From positions 124,001-188,000 of the forward strand of contig NZ_WMJX01000001.1 of the NCBI RefSeq assembly GCF_009711045.1: a stretch of DNA of 64,000 nucleotides, in the 5' to 3' direction. The notes beneath the pieces are model-generated. The model ran no database searches and was not told where the DNA came from. It saw only the letters and a program-made list of their open reading frames with translations. This stretch comes from Myroides albus. GTDB taxonomy: Bacteria > Bacteroidota > Bacteroidia > Flavobacteriales > Flavobacteriaceae. This document shows, in pieces, positions 10,667 to 19,409 of this stretch. A program made the translations under genes and the position numbers. Every line of letters begins with the position of its first letter. Position 1 is the first letter of the stretch.

Positions 10667-11464
10667 ATGAAAAAAATTTTATTAACTGCAGCGGTTGTCT
10701 TTTTGGGTATGACAACAGCTCAAGCTCAATTTGGTAAATTGGGTGGTAAGAAAGTAGAAGCTTTAACTACAGCTGTATCAGCTTTTACAGTGTCTGATGC
10801 AGAGATTCAACAATCGGCAAGAGAAGCTGTAAAATGGATGGATGAGAACAATCCTGTTTGTGAGTTAAACTCTAAGCAAAAAGATATGCGTGAATATGCT
10901 GAACGTCTTGAGCGCATCTTCGGTCCTTATAAAAATTATGATGGATTAGACTTAAACTACAAAGTGTATTACGTTACAGACATTAACGCATTTGCTTGTG
11001 CAGATGGGAGTGTACGTGTTTTTTCTTCTTTAATGGACATCATGACTGATGATGAATTATTGGGTATCATTGGTCACGAAATTGGTCACGTGAAATTAGA
11101 GCATACTAAAAATGCTTATAAACAAATCCTTTTAACAGAAGCAGCAGCTAAATACGTTGGATCTACGAAGGGAACTGTTGCTGATTTGATGAATTCGGAT
11201 TTAGGAGGAATGTCTCAAAAATTAATGGGAGCATCTTTCTCGAGAAAGCAAGAAACGGATTCGGATGATTATTCTTATAAATTCTTAGTTTCTAATGGAA
11301 AGAACCCACAAGCATTAGCAGATGGTTTTCAGAAATTTGTAGATATGGAAAAAGAGTATGGCGCTGATAAATCTTTAGGAGCAAAAATGTCTTCAAGTCA
11401 CCCTGATAGTGAGAAACGCGTAAAACGTGTAGAAGATAAAATTAAGAAAGAGGCTAAGAAGTAG
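10667..11464 (+). CDS. M48 family zinc metalloprotease, exported
   Basis: 265-residue peptidase probably acting in the periplasm or at the outer membrane. Signal peptide MKKILLTAAVVFLGMTTAQA ends before Gln21. The zinc motif HEIGH is at residues 137-141, and ETDSDDYSYKFL supplies the likely third ligand Glu. This arrangement resembles LoiP/YcaL-like M48 proteins. Known: relatives degrade or help assemble outer-membrane proteins; that role here is inferred. It has its own promoter and terminator. Confidence 0.9.
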   Translation: MKKILLTAAVVFLGMTTAQAQFGKLGGKKVEALTTAVSAFTVSDAEIQQSAREAVKWMDENNPVCELNSKQKDMREYAERLERIFGPYKNYDGLDLNYKVYYVTDINAFACADGSVRVFSSLMDIMTDDELLGIIGHEIGHVKLEHTKNAYKQILLTEAAAKYVGSTKGTVADLMNSDLGGMSQKLMGASFSRKQETDSDDYSYKFLVSNGKNPQALADGFQKFVDMEKEYGADKSLGAKMSSSHPDSEKRVKRVEDKIKKEAKK

Positions 11465-11487
11465 TCTAACAGAGTTTTATAATAAAG

Positions 11488-11520
11488 AAGAGTCGCTCCT
11501 ATTGGAGTGACTCTTTTTGT
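11488..11520 (+). terminator. Terminator after the M48 gene
   Basis: AAGAGTCGCTCC (11488-11499) pairs with GGAGTGACTCTT (11504-11515) with one G:U, followed by T5. It may also serve the convergent flippase gene, although its T run on that strand is weak. Confidence 0.8.
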
Positions 11521-11546
11521 TTTATCAGTATTTTGCAGAAGTTAAA

Positions 11547-13004
11547 CTATCTCTTGAGCATCATTTTCAGCATATTTCTCTCATTGATACAGATCACTAT
11601 ACCAAAAATTATAATTGTCCCTATTCCAATAAAATAGTTTTCTCTGAAACAATAGAAATAGATAAATGACAATAATATAGATAATCCCATATATCCCGTA
11701 ATAGCTTTTTTATCATAAGGGATAGGGTAGTGTTTTTGTCCAAGTACATACGATATGAGCATCATAGATCCATACGCAATTAGCGTGGCAATAGCTGAAC
11801 CCATATAGCCCCATATTGGAATAAGCAAATAATTAAATACTAAGGTGAGTATCGCTCCTAAAATAGAAATATAAGCACCTACCATTGTCTTATCTCTAAG
11901 TTTGTACCAAACGGATAGATTTGTGTATATTCCCATACACAAGTTAGCTAAAATGATGAGTGGCACTACGATCATCGCATCCCAATAAGATTCATTGCGT
12001 ATGAATAGTACTTTTAAAATATCTGAAAAGACTATGACTCCTAACATAATAGCACTTCCAAAAATTGTAAAGTATTTTGTAATCGTTGCGTACTTCGTTG
12101 GAGCGTCATCGTTCTTTGCATAGTTAAAGAAGAATGGTTCAATTCCCAAAGTATAAGCTTGTCTGAATAGCACCATGAATAAGCCTAATTTATAACAAGC
12201 AGCATATTTTCCTACTTCTGATAATGCAATATCCGCTGGGAGTAGGCGCTCAAGTAATATCTTGTCAAAGCTTTCGTTAATTGCAAAAGCAAGTCCACCA
12301 ATCATTATTGGGAAACTGTATTTGAGCATCTCTTGTATTAGAGATTTGTCTATGCGCAGTTTGATATTCAGGTAATCTTTGTAAAAAACTAAGAACGTAA
12401 ATAAACTTGCTGTAAGATTGGCTATAAAAATATAAGATACTTGGTAATCCTCAATATAAATAGACTGGAAGACACTATTTGGATACTTTGTACTAAGCAA
12501 AGGCAGTAAGTATAGGAAGAATACATTTAAAAAAGTATAAATACAGACATTTGCTATTCTTATGATGCTATAAAAGACAGGTCGCTGATCTGCTCTTAAC
12601 TTGGCAAATGGGACAATTACTAATGCATCTAAGATTAGAATACCCAAAACATACTGTAAGATGTCAATAGGGATATTTAGAAGGGCTACCCAATAATCTA
12701 TAGTTAATAAGCCTATACATGCAAAGACTAATGTCGTACAGGTCAAGAATAATAAACTATTGTTTACTACTTCTTGCTTGTTCTCTTTCTTATTGTAGAA
12801 TCTAAAAAAAGCAGTTTCCATTCCAAATGAGAGAATCACATTTAAGAACATCATAATAGAAAAAATGACACTGTATTGCCCATAAGCATCATTTTTCATT
12901 AAATCTGTGTGAAAAGGAACAAGGAAGAATCCTATTACTTTTGGAAAAACAGCTGCTAAACCATAAATAGCAGTTTGTTTAAATATCTTTTTATATATAC
13001 TCAC
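11547..13004 (-). CDS. Polysaccharide (O-antigen-type) flippase, Wzx-like membrane protein
   Basis: 485-residue integral membrane protein with about 12-14 hydrophobic segments. The start GLAAVFPKVIGFFLVPFHTD is typical of the MOP-superfamily oligosaccharide flippases. It should move lipid-linked sugar units across the inner membrane. The start is GTG at 13004 (reading GTGAGTATATAT); no nearby in-frame ATG fits. It follows the DUF3298 gene after 42 bases on the same strand and may be co-transcribed. No glycosyltransferase cluster lies nearby, so its substrate cannot be told from context. Confidence 0.85.
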   Translation of the reverse strand: MSIYKKIFKQTAIYGLAAVFPKVIGFFLVPFHTDLMKNDAYGQYSVIFSIMMFLNVILSFGMETAFFRFYNKKENKQEVVNNSLLFLTCTTLVFACIGLLTIDYWVALLNIPIDILQYVLGILILDALVIVPFAKLRADQRPVFYSIIRIANVCIYTFLNVFFLYLLPLLSTKYPNSVFQSIYIEDYQVSYIFIANLTASLFTFLVFYKDYLNIKLRIDKSLIQEMLKYSFPIMIGGLAFAINESFDKILLERLLPADIALSEVGKYAACYKLGLFMVLFRQAYTLGIEPFFFNYAKNDDAPTKYATITKYFTIFGSAIMLGVIVFSDILKVLFIRNESYWDAMIVVPLIILANLCMGIYTNLSVWYKLRDKTMVGAYISILGAILTLVFNYLLIPIWGYMGSAIATLIAYGSMMLISYVLGQKHYPIPYDKKAITGYMGLSILLSFIYFYCFRENYFIGIGTIIIFGIVICINERNMLKMMLKR

Positions 13005-13046
13005 GTGTTATTCTTTTGTATTCACTTTGCAGTTGGAGGGGCAAAT

Positions 13047-13799
13047 TTATTGATCTTCGTCTTCTAATTCTTGAATATTAATTTTAAAGTATGGCGCAAT
13101 GTCCTCTTTTAAGAAAACAATTTCGTCTTTTTCATCCGTAAAGGGAAAATTAGAAGGATTTACATAAGTCATGATTACACTGTCGTCTTTGATAAAGAGA
13201 TCTTCAGGGTACTCAACTATTCCTTTACTATCTTTTAAATCGTTTATATAAGCTATTTTCGAACTTAATAGTCTTGAAATACTCTCCCAGTCCTTGTATA
13301 AATCTTTTTGATTGAGAAGTACTCCCTGTTTCATATCAAAGATTAAACTCTTTTTTCCCTTATACCCATGTGCCCCACCGGCAAACGTATAGTATTCTAT
13401 TTTAATAGAGAGAATATCGTTGTTTAAAAATGTTTTATCAGCTTTTACTTTTGCTTTCCAGGGTAAGTTATCATCTGGAAACTTTTGCGAAAAGTCTTTG
13501 TAAGCCTCAATAAAAGATTCAGTTAAATCGATGTAAGAAGTAGTTTGTGTTAAATCACTTTCAAACGAAACGAGTTCAGTGATTTCCTCTAAAATTACTT
13601 TGTTTATATTATCGTAGATCAAGTTTTCGTGAGCTGTGATTATAGGAACTTTTATTGTAACTTCTGTGTTTCCTTCCTCATTTGTATAGCTTGCTTCAAA
13701 TTCCTCATCTTCAAAAGAAATTGGCAAGGATTCGGTTGTTTTGTCTGTACAGCTTACGGCAATTAAGCTCAAGAAAAGAATGCAAAATAGTTTTTTCAT
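13047..13799 (-). CDS. DUF4163/DUF3298 lipoprotein (RsiV-like)
   Basis: 250 residues. Lipobox AVSC places the acylated Cys at residue 17. The body has the DUF3298 signature FAGGAHGYKGKKSLIFDMKQ, preceded by a DUF4163-like half. The same two domains form the extracytoplasmic part of the anti-sigma factor RsiV, but there is no cytoplasmic anti-sigma segment here, so it is more likely a plain envelope lipoprotein. Acidic C-terminus. Promoter element just upstream; the flippase gene follows. Confidence 0.8.
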   Translation of the reverse strand: MKKLFCILFLSLIAVSCTDKTTESLPISFEDEEFEASYTNEEGNTEVTIKVPIITAHENLIYDNINKVILEEITELVSFESDLTQTTSYIDLTESFIEAYKDFSQKFPDDNLPWKAKVKADKTFLNNDILSIKIEYYTFAGGAHGYKGKKSLIFDMKQGVLLNQKDLYKDWESISRLLSSKIAYINDLKDSKGIVEYPEDLFIKDDSVIMTYVNPSNFPFTDEKDEIVFLKEDIAPYFKINIQELEDEDQ

Positions 13800-13813
13800 A
13801 GTTTCATTTTTTA

Positions 13814-13821
13814 CAAAGCTA
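13814..13821 (-). promoter_or_regulatory. -7 promoter element for the DUF3298 gene
   Basis: On the minus strand this reads TAGCTTTG, matching TAnnTTTG. It implies a very short leader before the ATG at 13799. Confidence 0.45.
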
Positions 13822-14013
13822 TATAATATAGTAGAATAGTGCTTTATATTTTCTTAAATATACTTAATCGCACGCATTTTATTGCAAAAAAGTTTATCAT
13901 ATCATTTGTGGTTTAAGTATGCTTTCCTCATGGAGGTATAGTATTTTTTGCTAAGGAAGTGTTTTGTGTAGTTTATTAAAAAAGAAGAAGTAGCAACTCA
14001 GGTATATGTAGCG

Positions 14014-14021
14014 TATATTTG
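14014..14021 (+). promoter_or_regulatory. -7 promoter element for recO
   Basis: TATATTTG matches TAnnTTTG, 54 bases before the recO start. The rest of the 275-base gap between the divergent genes shows nothing else. Confidence 0.5.
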
Positions 14022-14074
14022 GAGAGTGCTTTTTCAGAGCCAAAGAAGGAGAGGGAATTTAAAGAATAATTTGT

Positions 14075-14791
14075 ATGTTAGTCAAAACAAAGGCTATTGT
14101 ACTAAGTGCAATAAAATATCAAGAGAAAAGCTTAATAGTCAAATGTCTAACGAGAGAAGTGGGGGTACAAACTTTTTTTGTTAGAAATGCTTTTGCAAAA
14201 GGGAAAAACGCACAAAAGAACGCTTACTTTCAGCCCTTGATGAATCTTGAGGTAGAGTTTACTTTTAAGAATAAAGGGGCTATGGAATATTTAAAAGAAA
14301 TAAGAGTAAGTCATATTTATCAAGATATGTACTATGATTTCTCAAAGAATAGTATAGCCATTTTTGTGGGGGAGGTTTTGCATCATATAGTGAGTGAACA
14401 GGAGAGAGATGAACATTTTTTTGATTTTGTTGAGACTGCTTTGATGTGGCTTGATACACACGATGAAACTCAAAATTTTCACTTGATTCTCTTAAAAGAA
14501 CTGACAAAGTATTTTGGTTTTTACCCTGATGACACCTTTTTAGATTGTTTTTACTTTAATTGGGTAGAGGGTGTATTCTGTATGGAATACGATTCCCGTT
14601 GTTTTGATGCTGAGGAGACAATAGTATTTAAACGACTGTTAAGCTTAGGCTTTGAAGATGATCAAAAGGTTTTCACAGGACGAGATAGGAAATTATTATT
14701 AGAGTTGATGATGCGTTATTTTGAAGAGCATTTGAGTTCATTTAAGAAGCCAAAATCACTTGAAATATTAAAGGAAGTATTTAGCAATTAG
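14075..14791 (+). CDS. recO: DNA repair protein RecO
   Basis: Anneals DNA strands and helps load RecA in the RecFOR pathway. The N-terminal OB-fold reads KTKAIVLSAIKYQEKSLIVKCLTREVG, followed by a helical domain. 238 residues, normal length. The C-terminal half lacks the four-Cys zinc finger of some RecO proteins, as is common outside that subgroup. It has its own promoter element. Confidence 0.92.
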   Translation: MLVKTKAIVLSAIKYQEKSLIVKCLTREVGVQTFFVRNAFAKGKNAQKNAYFQPLMNLEVEFTFKNKGAMEYLKEIRVSHIYQDMYYDFSKNSIAIFVGEVLHHIVSEQERDEHFFDFVETALMWLDTHDETQNFHLILLKELTKYFGFYPDDTFLDCFYFNWVEGVFCMEYDSRCFDAEETIVFKRLLSLGFEDDQKVFTGRDRKLLLELMMRYFEEHLSSFKKPKSLEILKEVFSN

Positions 14792-14824
14792 TATTTTTAA
14801 TCTTTTTCCAACCAATTAATTAGG

Positions 14825-14853
14825 TTGTATTTAAAGGAAAATGCTTAAATTCG
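14825..14853 (+). promoter_or_regulatory. Promoter for ileS
   Basis: TTG (14825-14827), an 18-base spacer and TAAATTCG (14846-14853), one base off TAnnTTTG. An upstream in-frame ATG at 14841 overlaps this promoter, which supports translation from 14886. Confidence 0.55.
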
Positions 14854-14885
14854 CGCAATTGATAAAAAATAGTATAATAATAACG

Positions 14886-17800
14886 ATGAGCACTAAATTT
14901 AGAGAATATAAAGGTCTTGATTTGACAGGGGTAGCATCTGAGATGCTTGATTTTTGGAAAGAACAATCAATATTCGAGAAAAGTATTAGTACGAGAGAAG
15001 ATAATAAGCCTTTCGTATTTTTTGAAGGACCACCTTCAGCAAATGGTAAGCCAGGAATTCACCATGTTATGGCTCGTGCGATTAAAGATATTTTTTGTCG
15101 ATATAAAACATTAAAAGGATATCAAGTAAAGCGTAAGGCTGGATGGGATACTCACGGATTACCTGTTGAGTTAGGTACCGAGAAAGAATTGGGAATTACA
15201 AAAGAAGATATTGGCGTTAAGATTACAGTAGAAGAATACAACCAAGCTTGTAAGCGAACTGTAATGCGCTATACAGATTTATGGAACGACCTAACTGAAA
15301 AGATGGGGTATTGGGTTGATATGAATGACCCTTATGTTACTTATAAGTCTAAGTATATGGAGTCAGTATGGTGGTTGTTAAAACAGATTTACGACAAAGA
15401 TTTGTTGTACAAAGGATATACAATTCAGCCATATTCTCCAAAAGCAGGTACGGGATTATCCTCTCACGAGATTAATCAACCGGGTGCTTATAAAGATGTT
15501 ACAGATACTACGATCGTGGCTCAGTTCAAGGCGATCGAAGAAACTTTGCCTTCTTTTCTACAAGGATTTGGGACTGTTCACTTTTTAGCTTGGACAACTA
15601 CACCTTGGACATTACCTTCGAATACTGCATTAACAGTAGGACCTAAGATTGATTATGTATTAGTCAAGTCGTTTAACCAGTATACGGGTGAGGCGATCAA
15701 TGTCGTGTTAGGAAAACCATTAGTAGGTAAGCAATTTGCAGGTAAATTTGCTGCAGTTGAAACAGAGGAAGAATTAAACGCATATAAAGAAGGTGACAAG
15801 AAGATTCCTTACTTAGTAGTAAAGGAGTTTAAAGGTGCAGACTTGGTGGGTATTAAATATGAGCAATTATTGCCATATACATTGCCTTACCAGAATCCAG
15901 AGAATGCGTTTAGAGTAATATCAGGTGATTTCGTGACTACAGAAGACGGAACAGGAATTGTGCATACAGCTCCTACATTTGGTGCGGATGATGCTAAAGT
16001 AGCAAAAGAGGCTTCTCCAGAAGTTCCACCAATGCTTATCTTAGATGCAGACGAGAATCTAGTTCCGTTAGTTGACCTACAAGGTCGTTTCGTAAAAGAG
16101 ATGGGAGACCTTGGAGGTAAGTACGTGAAGAATGAATACTATGATGAGGGACAAGCTCCAGAGCGTTCAGTTGACGTAGAAATAGCTATTCGCTTAAAAG
16201 AAGAAAACAAGGCTTTTAAAGTAGAGAAGTACGTTCACAGTTACCCACATTGTTGGAGAACAAATAAACCTGTATTATACTATCCATTAGATTCTTGGTT
16301 TATTAAAATTACGGAAGTTAAAGACCGTATGTTTGAACTAAACGAAGAAGTGAATTGGAAACCAAAAGCGACGGGAGAAGGGCGTTTTGGAAATTGGCTG
16401 AAGAATGCCAATGACTGGAACCTTTCAAGATCTCGTTATTGGGGTATTCCATTACCTATTTGGAGATCTGAAGATAAAACAGAAGAATTAGTGATTGGTT
16501 CTGTAGAGGAGTTAATCAATGAAATAAATAAATCTATTGCTGCAGGCGTACAAAAGACTAATCCTTTTGAAGGGTTTGTTGTTGGTGACATGTCAGAAGA
16601 TAACTATGAAAAAGTTGATTTACACAAGAATGTTGTAGATCAGGTAGTACTTGTATCTTCATCAGGTAAACCGATGTATCGCGAGACAGACCTTATCGAT
16701 GTATGGTTTGATTCTGGTTCGATGCCTTATGCACAATGGCATTATCCGTTTGAAAACAAAGATTTAATTGACAACAATAAGTCATATCCTGCTGATTTTA
16801 TTGCAGAAGGAGTAGATCAAACAAGAGGATGGTTCTATACATTACACGCAATTGCGACATTAGTATTTGATACAAAAGCATATAAGAACGTAGTGTCTAA
16901 TGGATTGGTATTAGATAAGAATGGACTAAAGATGTCTAAGAGTTTAGGAAATACGATAGACCCTTTTGCTACATTAGCAGAACATGGGCCAGATGCAACG
17001 CGCTGGTATATGATTTCAAATGCTAATCCTTGGGATAACCTTAAGTTTGACTTAGAGGGTATTACAGAGATCAGAAGAAAATTCTTCGGTACATTATACA
17101 ATACATATTCATTCTTCGCTCTATATGCCAATATTGATGGATTCAAATACGAGGAGGCTGATGTACCTTTAAAAGACAGACCAGAGATCGATCGTTGGAT
17201 TTTATCTGAATTGAATACTTTAATTCAAAAAGTAGATGAGTGCTATGCAGAGTATGAACCAACTAAAGCAGCTCGCGCAATTACAGAGTTTGTTACAGAG
17301 AACTTGAGTAATTGGTATGTTCGTTTATGTAGAAGAAGATTCTGGAAAGGAGAGTATGGACAAGATAAATTGGCAGCTTACCAGACACTATACACGTGTT
17401 TAGAGACAATAGCTAAGTTAGGTTCCCCTATTGCTCCATTCTTTATGGATAAGCTTTACAGAGACTTAACATTAACTTCATCTAAGGAAAGCTTTGAGTC
17501 TGTACATTTGGCTAAGTTCCCTGAATTTGATGCGAATGTAGTAGATGCAGGTTTAGAAAGTAGAATGCACAAAGCCCAGACTATTTCTTCGCTTGTGTTA
17601 TCACTTCGTAAGAAGGAGATGATTAAAGTTCGTCAACCATTACAAAGAGTGATGATTCCTGTTTTAGATCAGAATCAAAGAAAAGAGATAGAAGCTGTAG
17701 CTGATTTGATTAAAGCTGAAGTAAATGTAAAGGAAATAGAGTTGTTAGATGATGCTTCAGGTATCTTAGTGAAACAGATCAAACCAAACTTTAAAGTATT

Positions 17801-18287
17801 GGGACCTCGTTTCGGAAAAGATATGGGATTGATTTCTAAGGAAATACAGAATTTTAATGCTGATCAAATCAATGAGATTGAAAAAAACGGAGAGATTTCA
17901 TTAAAATTAACAGAAAAAAGTATTATCTTAACATTGGAAGACGTGGAAATCACTTCACAGGATATCGAAGGTTGGTTAGTTGCTAATGAAGGTGGTATAA
18001 CAGTAGCATTAGATATTCAAATAAGTGATGATTTGCGCAAAGAAGGTATTGCACGTGAGATTGTAAATAGAATCCAGAATATTAGAAAAGATTCTGGTTT
18101 TGAAGTAACAGATAAGATTGCAATAACCTTAGAAGAACAAAAAGAAATAAAAGAGGCGGTTTTAGCAAATGAAGATTATATAAAATCGGAAACATTAACT
18201 TCGACATTAAGTTTTGTACCTGAATTGGCGGAAGGTGTAGAATTAGAATTTGATGGGCTAAGTACGCGAGTGTTGGTTATAAAATAA
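14886..18287 (+). CDS. ileS: Isoleucine--tRNA ligase
   Basis: Charges tRNA-Ile, with editing of valine. The class I signature region GPPSANGKPGIHHV is at residues 48-61 and KMSKS at 682-686; between them lies the CP1 editing domain (AWTTTPWTLPSNTAL). An anticodon-binding domain follows (ENLSNWYVRLCRRRFWKGEY). At 1133 residues it is longer than the E. coli enzyme and has no C-terminal Cys4 zinc finger. This resembles the eukaryote-like, type 2 IleRS group common in Bacteroidetes; the type is inferred. Start at MSTKFREYKG. A DksA-like gene follows after 9 bases. Confidence 0.97.
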   Translation: MSTKFREYKGLDLTGVASEMLDFWKEQSIFEKSISTREDNKPFVFFEGPPSANGKPGIHHVMARAIKDIFCRYKTLKGYQVKRKAGWDTHGLPVELGTEKELGITKEDIGVKITVEEYNQACKRTVMRYTDLWNDLTEKMGYWVDMNDPYVTYKSKYMESVWWLLKQIYDKDLLYKGYTIQPYSPKAGTGLSSHEINQPGAYKDVTDTTIVAQFKAIEETLPSFLQGFGTVHFLAWTTTPWTLPSNTALTVGPKIDYVLVKSFNQYTGEAINVVLGKPLVGKQFAGKFAAVETEEELNAYKEGDKKIPYLVVKEFKGADLVGIKYEQLLPYTLPYQNPENAFRVISGDFVTTEDGTGIVHTAPTFGADDAKVAKEASPEVPPMLILDADENLVPLVDLQGRFVKEMGDLGGKYVKNEYYDEGQAPERSVDVEIAIRLKEENKAFKVEKYVHSYPHCWRTNKPVLYYPLDSWFIKITEVKDRMFELNEEVNWKPKATGEGRFGNWLKNANDWNLSRSRYWGIPLPIWRSEDKTEELVIGSVEELINEINKSIAAGVQKTNPFEGFVVGDMSEDNYEKVDLHKNVVDQVVLVSSSGKPMYRETDLIDVWFDSGSMPYAQWHYPFENKDLIDNNKSYPADFIAEGVDQTRGWFYTLHAIATLVFDTKAYKNVVSNGLVLDKNGLKMSKSLGNTIDPFATLAEHGPDATRWYMISNANPWDNLKFDLEGITEIRRKFFGTLYNTYSFFALYANIDGFKYEEADVPLKDRPEIDRWILSELNTLIQKVDECYAEYEPTKAARAITEFVTENLSNWYVRLCRRRFWKGEYGQDKLAAYQTLYTCLETIAKLGSPIAPFFMDKLYRDLTLTSSKESFESVHLAKFPEFDANVVDAGLESRMHKAQTISSLVLSLRKKEMIKVRQPLQRVMIPVLDQNQRKEIEAVADLIKAEVNVKEIELLDDASGILVKQIKPNFKVLGPRFGKDMGLISKEIQNFNADQINEIEKNGEISLKLTEKSIILTLEDVEITSQDIEGWLVANEGGITVALDIQISDDLRKEGIAREIVNRIQNIRKDSGFEVTDKIAITLEEQKEIKEAVLANEDYIKSETLTSTLSFVPELAEGVELEFDGLSTRVLVIK

Positions 18288-18296
18288 GTTTTAATT

Positions 18297-18683
18297 ATGA
18301 AAGAAGCAGGTGAATTAGTACGCTACTCTGATGCAGATTTAGCGGAGTTCAAAGAGCTTATTCAGGCAAAGATTGTGAAAGCACAAGCTGATTTAGAATT
18401 GATCAAGAGCGCTTACATGAATGACTTAAACAACGGAACAGATGATACATCTCCTACGTTTAAAGCATTTGAGGAAGGTAGTGAAACGATGTCTAAGGAA
18501 GCAAATTCACAATTGGCAATTCGTCAGGAAAAGTTTATTCGTGATTTGAAGAATGCCTTAATACGCATTGAAAACAAGACGTATGGTGTTTGTAAAGTGA
18601 CAGGGAAATTAATAGACAAAGAACGATTGAAATTGGTTCCTCATGCCACAATGAGTATTGAAGCAAAGAACATGCAACGTTAA
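18297..18683 (+). CDS. TraR/DksA-family protein with degenerate zinc finger
   Basis: 128 residues. An N-terminal helical hairpin is followed by a C-terminal YGVCKVTGKLIDKERLKL and VPHATMSIEAK segment, which aligns with the DksA zinc finger (CxxC then LCIxCK). Only one of the four cysteines remains; the others are Thr, Ser and Ala, so zinc binding through this site looks unlikely. Known: DksA/TraR proteins insert into the RNA polymerase secondary channel. It lies 9 bases after ileS and before a terminator, so it is probably co-transcribed with ileS. Confidence 0.88.
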   Translation: MKEAGELVRYSDADLAEFKELIQAKIVKAQADLELIKSAYMNDLNNGTDDTSPTFKAFEEGSETMSKEANSQLAIRQEKFIRDLKNALIRIENKTYGVCKVTGKLIDKERLKLVPHATMSIEAKNMQR

Positions 18684-18697
18684 TCTTTAATAAATTT

Positions 18698-18726
18698 AAA
18701 ACGCTCAGTATTGAGCGTTTTTTTTA
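18698..18726 (+). terminator. Terminator after the ileS-dksA-like pair
   Basis: AAAACGCTCA (18698-18707) pairs with TGAGCGTTTT (18712-18721) around a 4-base loop, followed by T4. Confidence 0.88.
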
Positions 18727-18741
18727 TATCCTAATTTAAAT

Positions 18742-18749
18742 TACATTTG
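18742..18749 (+). promoter_or_regulatory. -7 promoter element for lspA
   Basis: TACATTTG fits TAnnTTTG, 19 bases before the lspA ATG and downstream of the preceding terminator. Confidence 0.55.
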
Positions 18750-18768
18750 TCAGGATAAAAAAGAAAAA

Positions 18769-19368
18769 ATGTCATTAAAGAAAGCAAGTCTACTTATATT
18801 GGTTGTATTGGTCTTGGATCAATGGTTAAAGATTTATATCAAAACTAATTTTCTATATGATGACTACTACCTCGTATTTGATTGGTTTAGAATTCATTTT
18901 ATTGAGAATGAGGGAATGGCCTGGGGAGTAGCTTTACCCGGAATGTATGGAAAATTAGCCTTAACTACTTTTCGCATTGTCACTGTTTGTGGTATTTTTT
19001 GGTGGTTAAATGATTCAATAAAAAAGAGACAGTCAAATTATTTGATAGTGGCGATTGCTTTGATATTAGCTGGGGCTTTAGGAAATATAATTGATTCTGT
19101 TTTTTATGGTGTAATATTCAATGAGAGTACGCCTTCACAAATAGCGACATTGTTTTCGGATGATCCTTATGGTACTTGGTTTCACGGAAAGGTTGTAGAT
19201 ATGTTTTATTTCCCTATTTGGAGAGGTACATTGCCAGAGTGGTTACCTATATGGGGAGGTAAGTATTTTACCTTTTTTAATGCTATATTTAATTTAGCTG
19301 ATGTGGCAATATCTGTCGGAGTAGGTATCCTAATCGTATTTAATAAAAAGATTTTTAAAAATTCATAA
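18769..19368 (+). CDS. lspA: Lipoprotein signal peptidase (signal peptidase II)
   Basis: Cleaves signal peptides of prolipoproteins in the inner membrane. Four hydrophobic segments. The catalytic Asp pair is Asp109 (GALGNIIDS) and Asp178 (FNLADVAISVG), and ENEGMAWG matches the conserved NxGxAF/W box. At 199 residues it is longer than E. coli LspA (164) because of an insert at about residues 115-165, a form common in Bacteroidetes. Many lipoproteins in this window are likely substrates. Confidence 0.96.
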   Translation: MSLKKASLLILVVLVLDQWLKIYIKTNFLYDDYYLVFDWFRIHFIENEGMAWGVALPGMYGKLALTTFRIVTVCGIFWWLNDSIKKRQSNYLIVAIALILAGALGNIIDSVFYGVIFNESTPSQIATLFSDDPYGTWFHGKVVDMFYFPIWRGTLPEWLPIWGGKYFTFFNAIFNLADVAISVGVGILIVFNKKIFKNS

Positions 19369-19402
19369 AAAAATGAGCTTCCATTTGGAAGCTCATTTTT
19401 GT
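19367..19402. terminator. Bidirectional terminator between lspA and the tricorn-like gene
   Basis: AATGAGCTTCCA pairs with TGGAAGCTCATT around a 2-base loop, flanked by A and T runs on either side, so it can stop transcripts from both converging genes. Confidence 0.88.
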
Positions 19403-19409
19403 TATAGGG

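Noticed and set aside
14841-14885. In-frame ATG upstream of ileS
   Set aside because: It overlaps the predicted promoter, and the extra residues do not resemble IleRS; MSTKFREYKG at 14886 fits.
16835-17146. Open frame on the minus strand inside ileS
   Set aside because: It is antisense to well-conserved IleRS sequence around KMSKS and has no family features; a shadow of the real gene. Similar antisense frames in radA, uvrC, metG and the M13 gene were rejected for the same reason.
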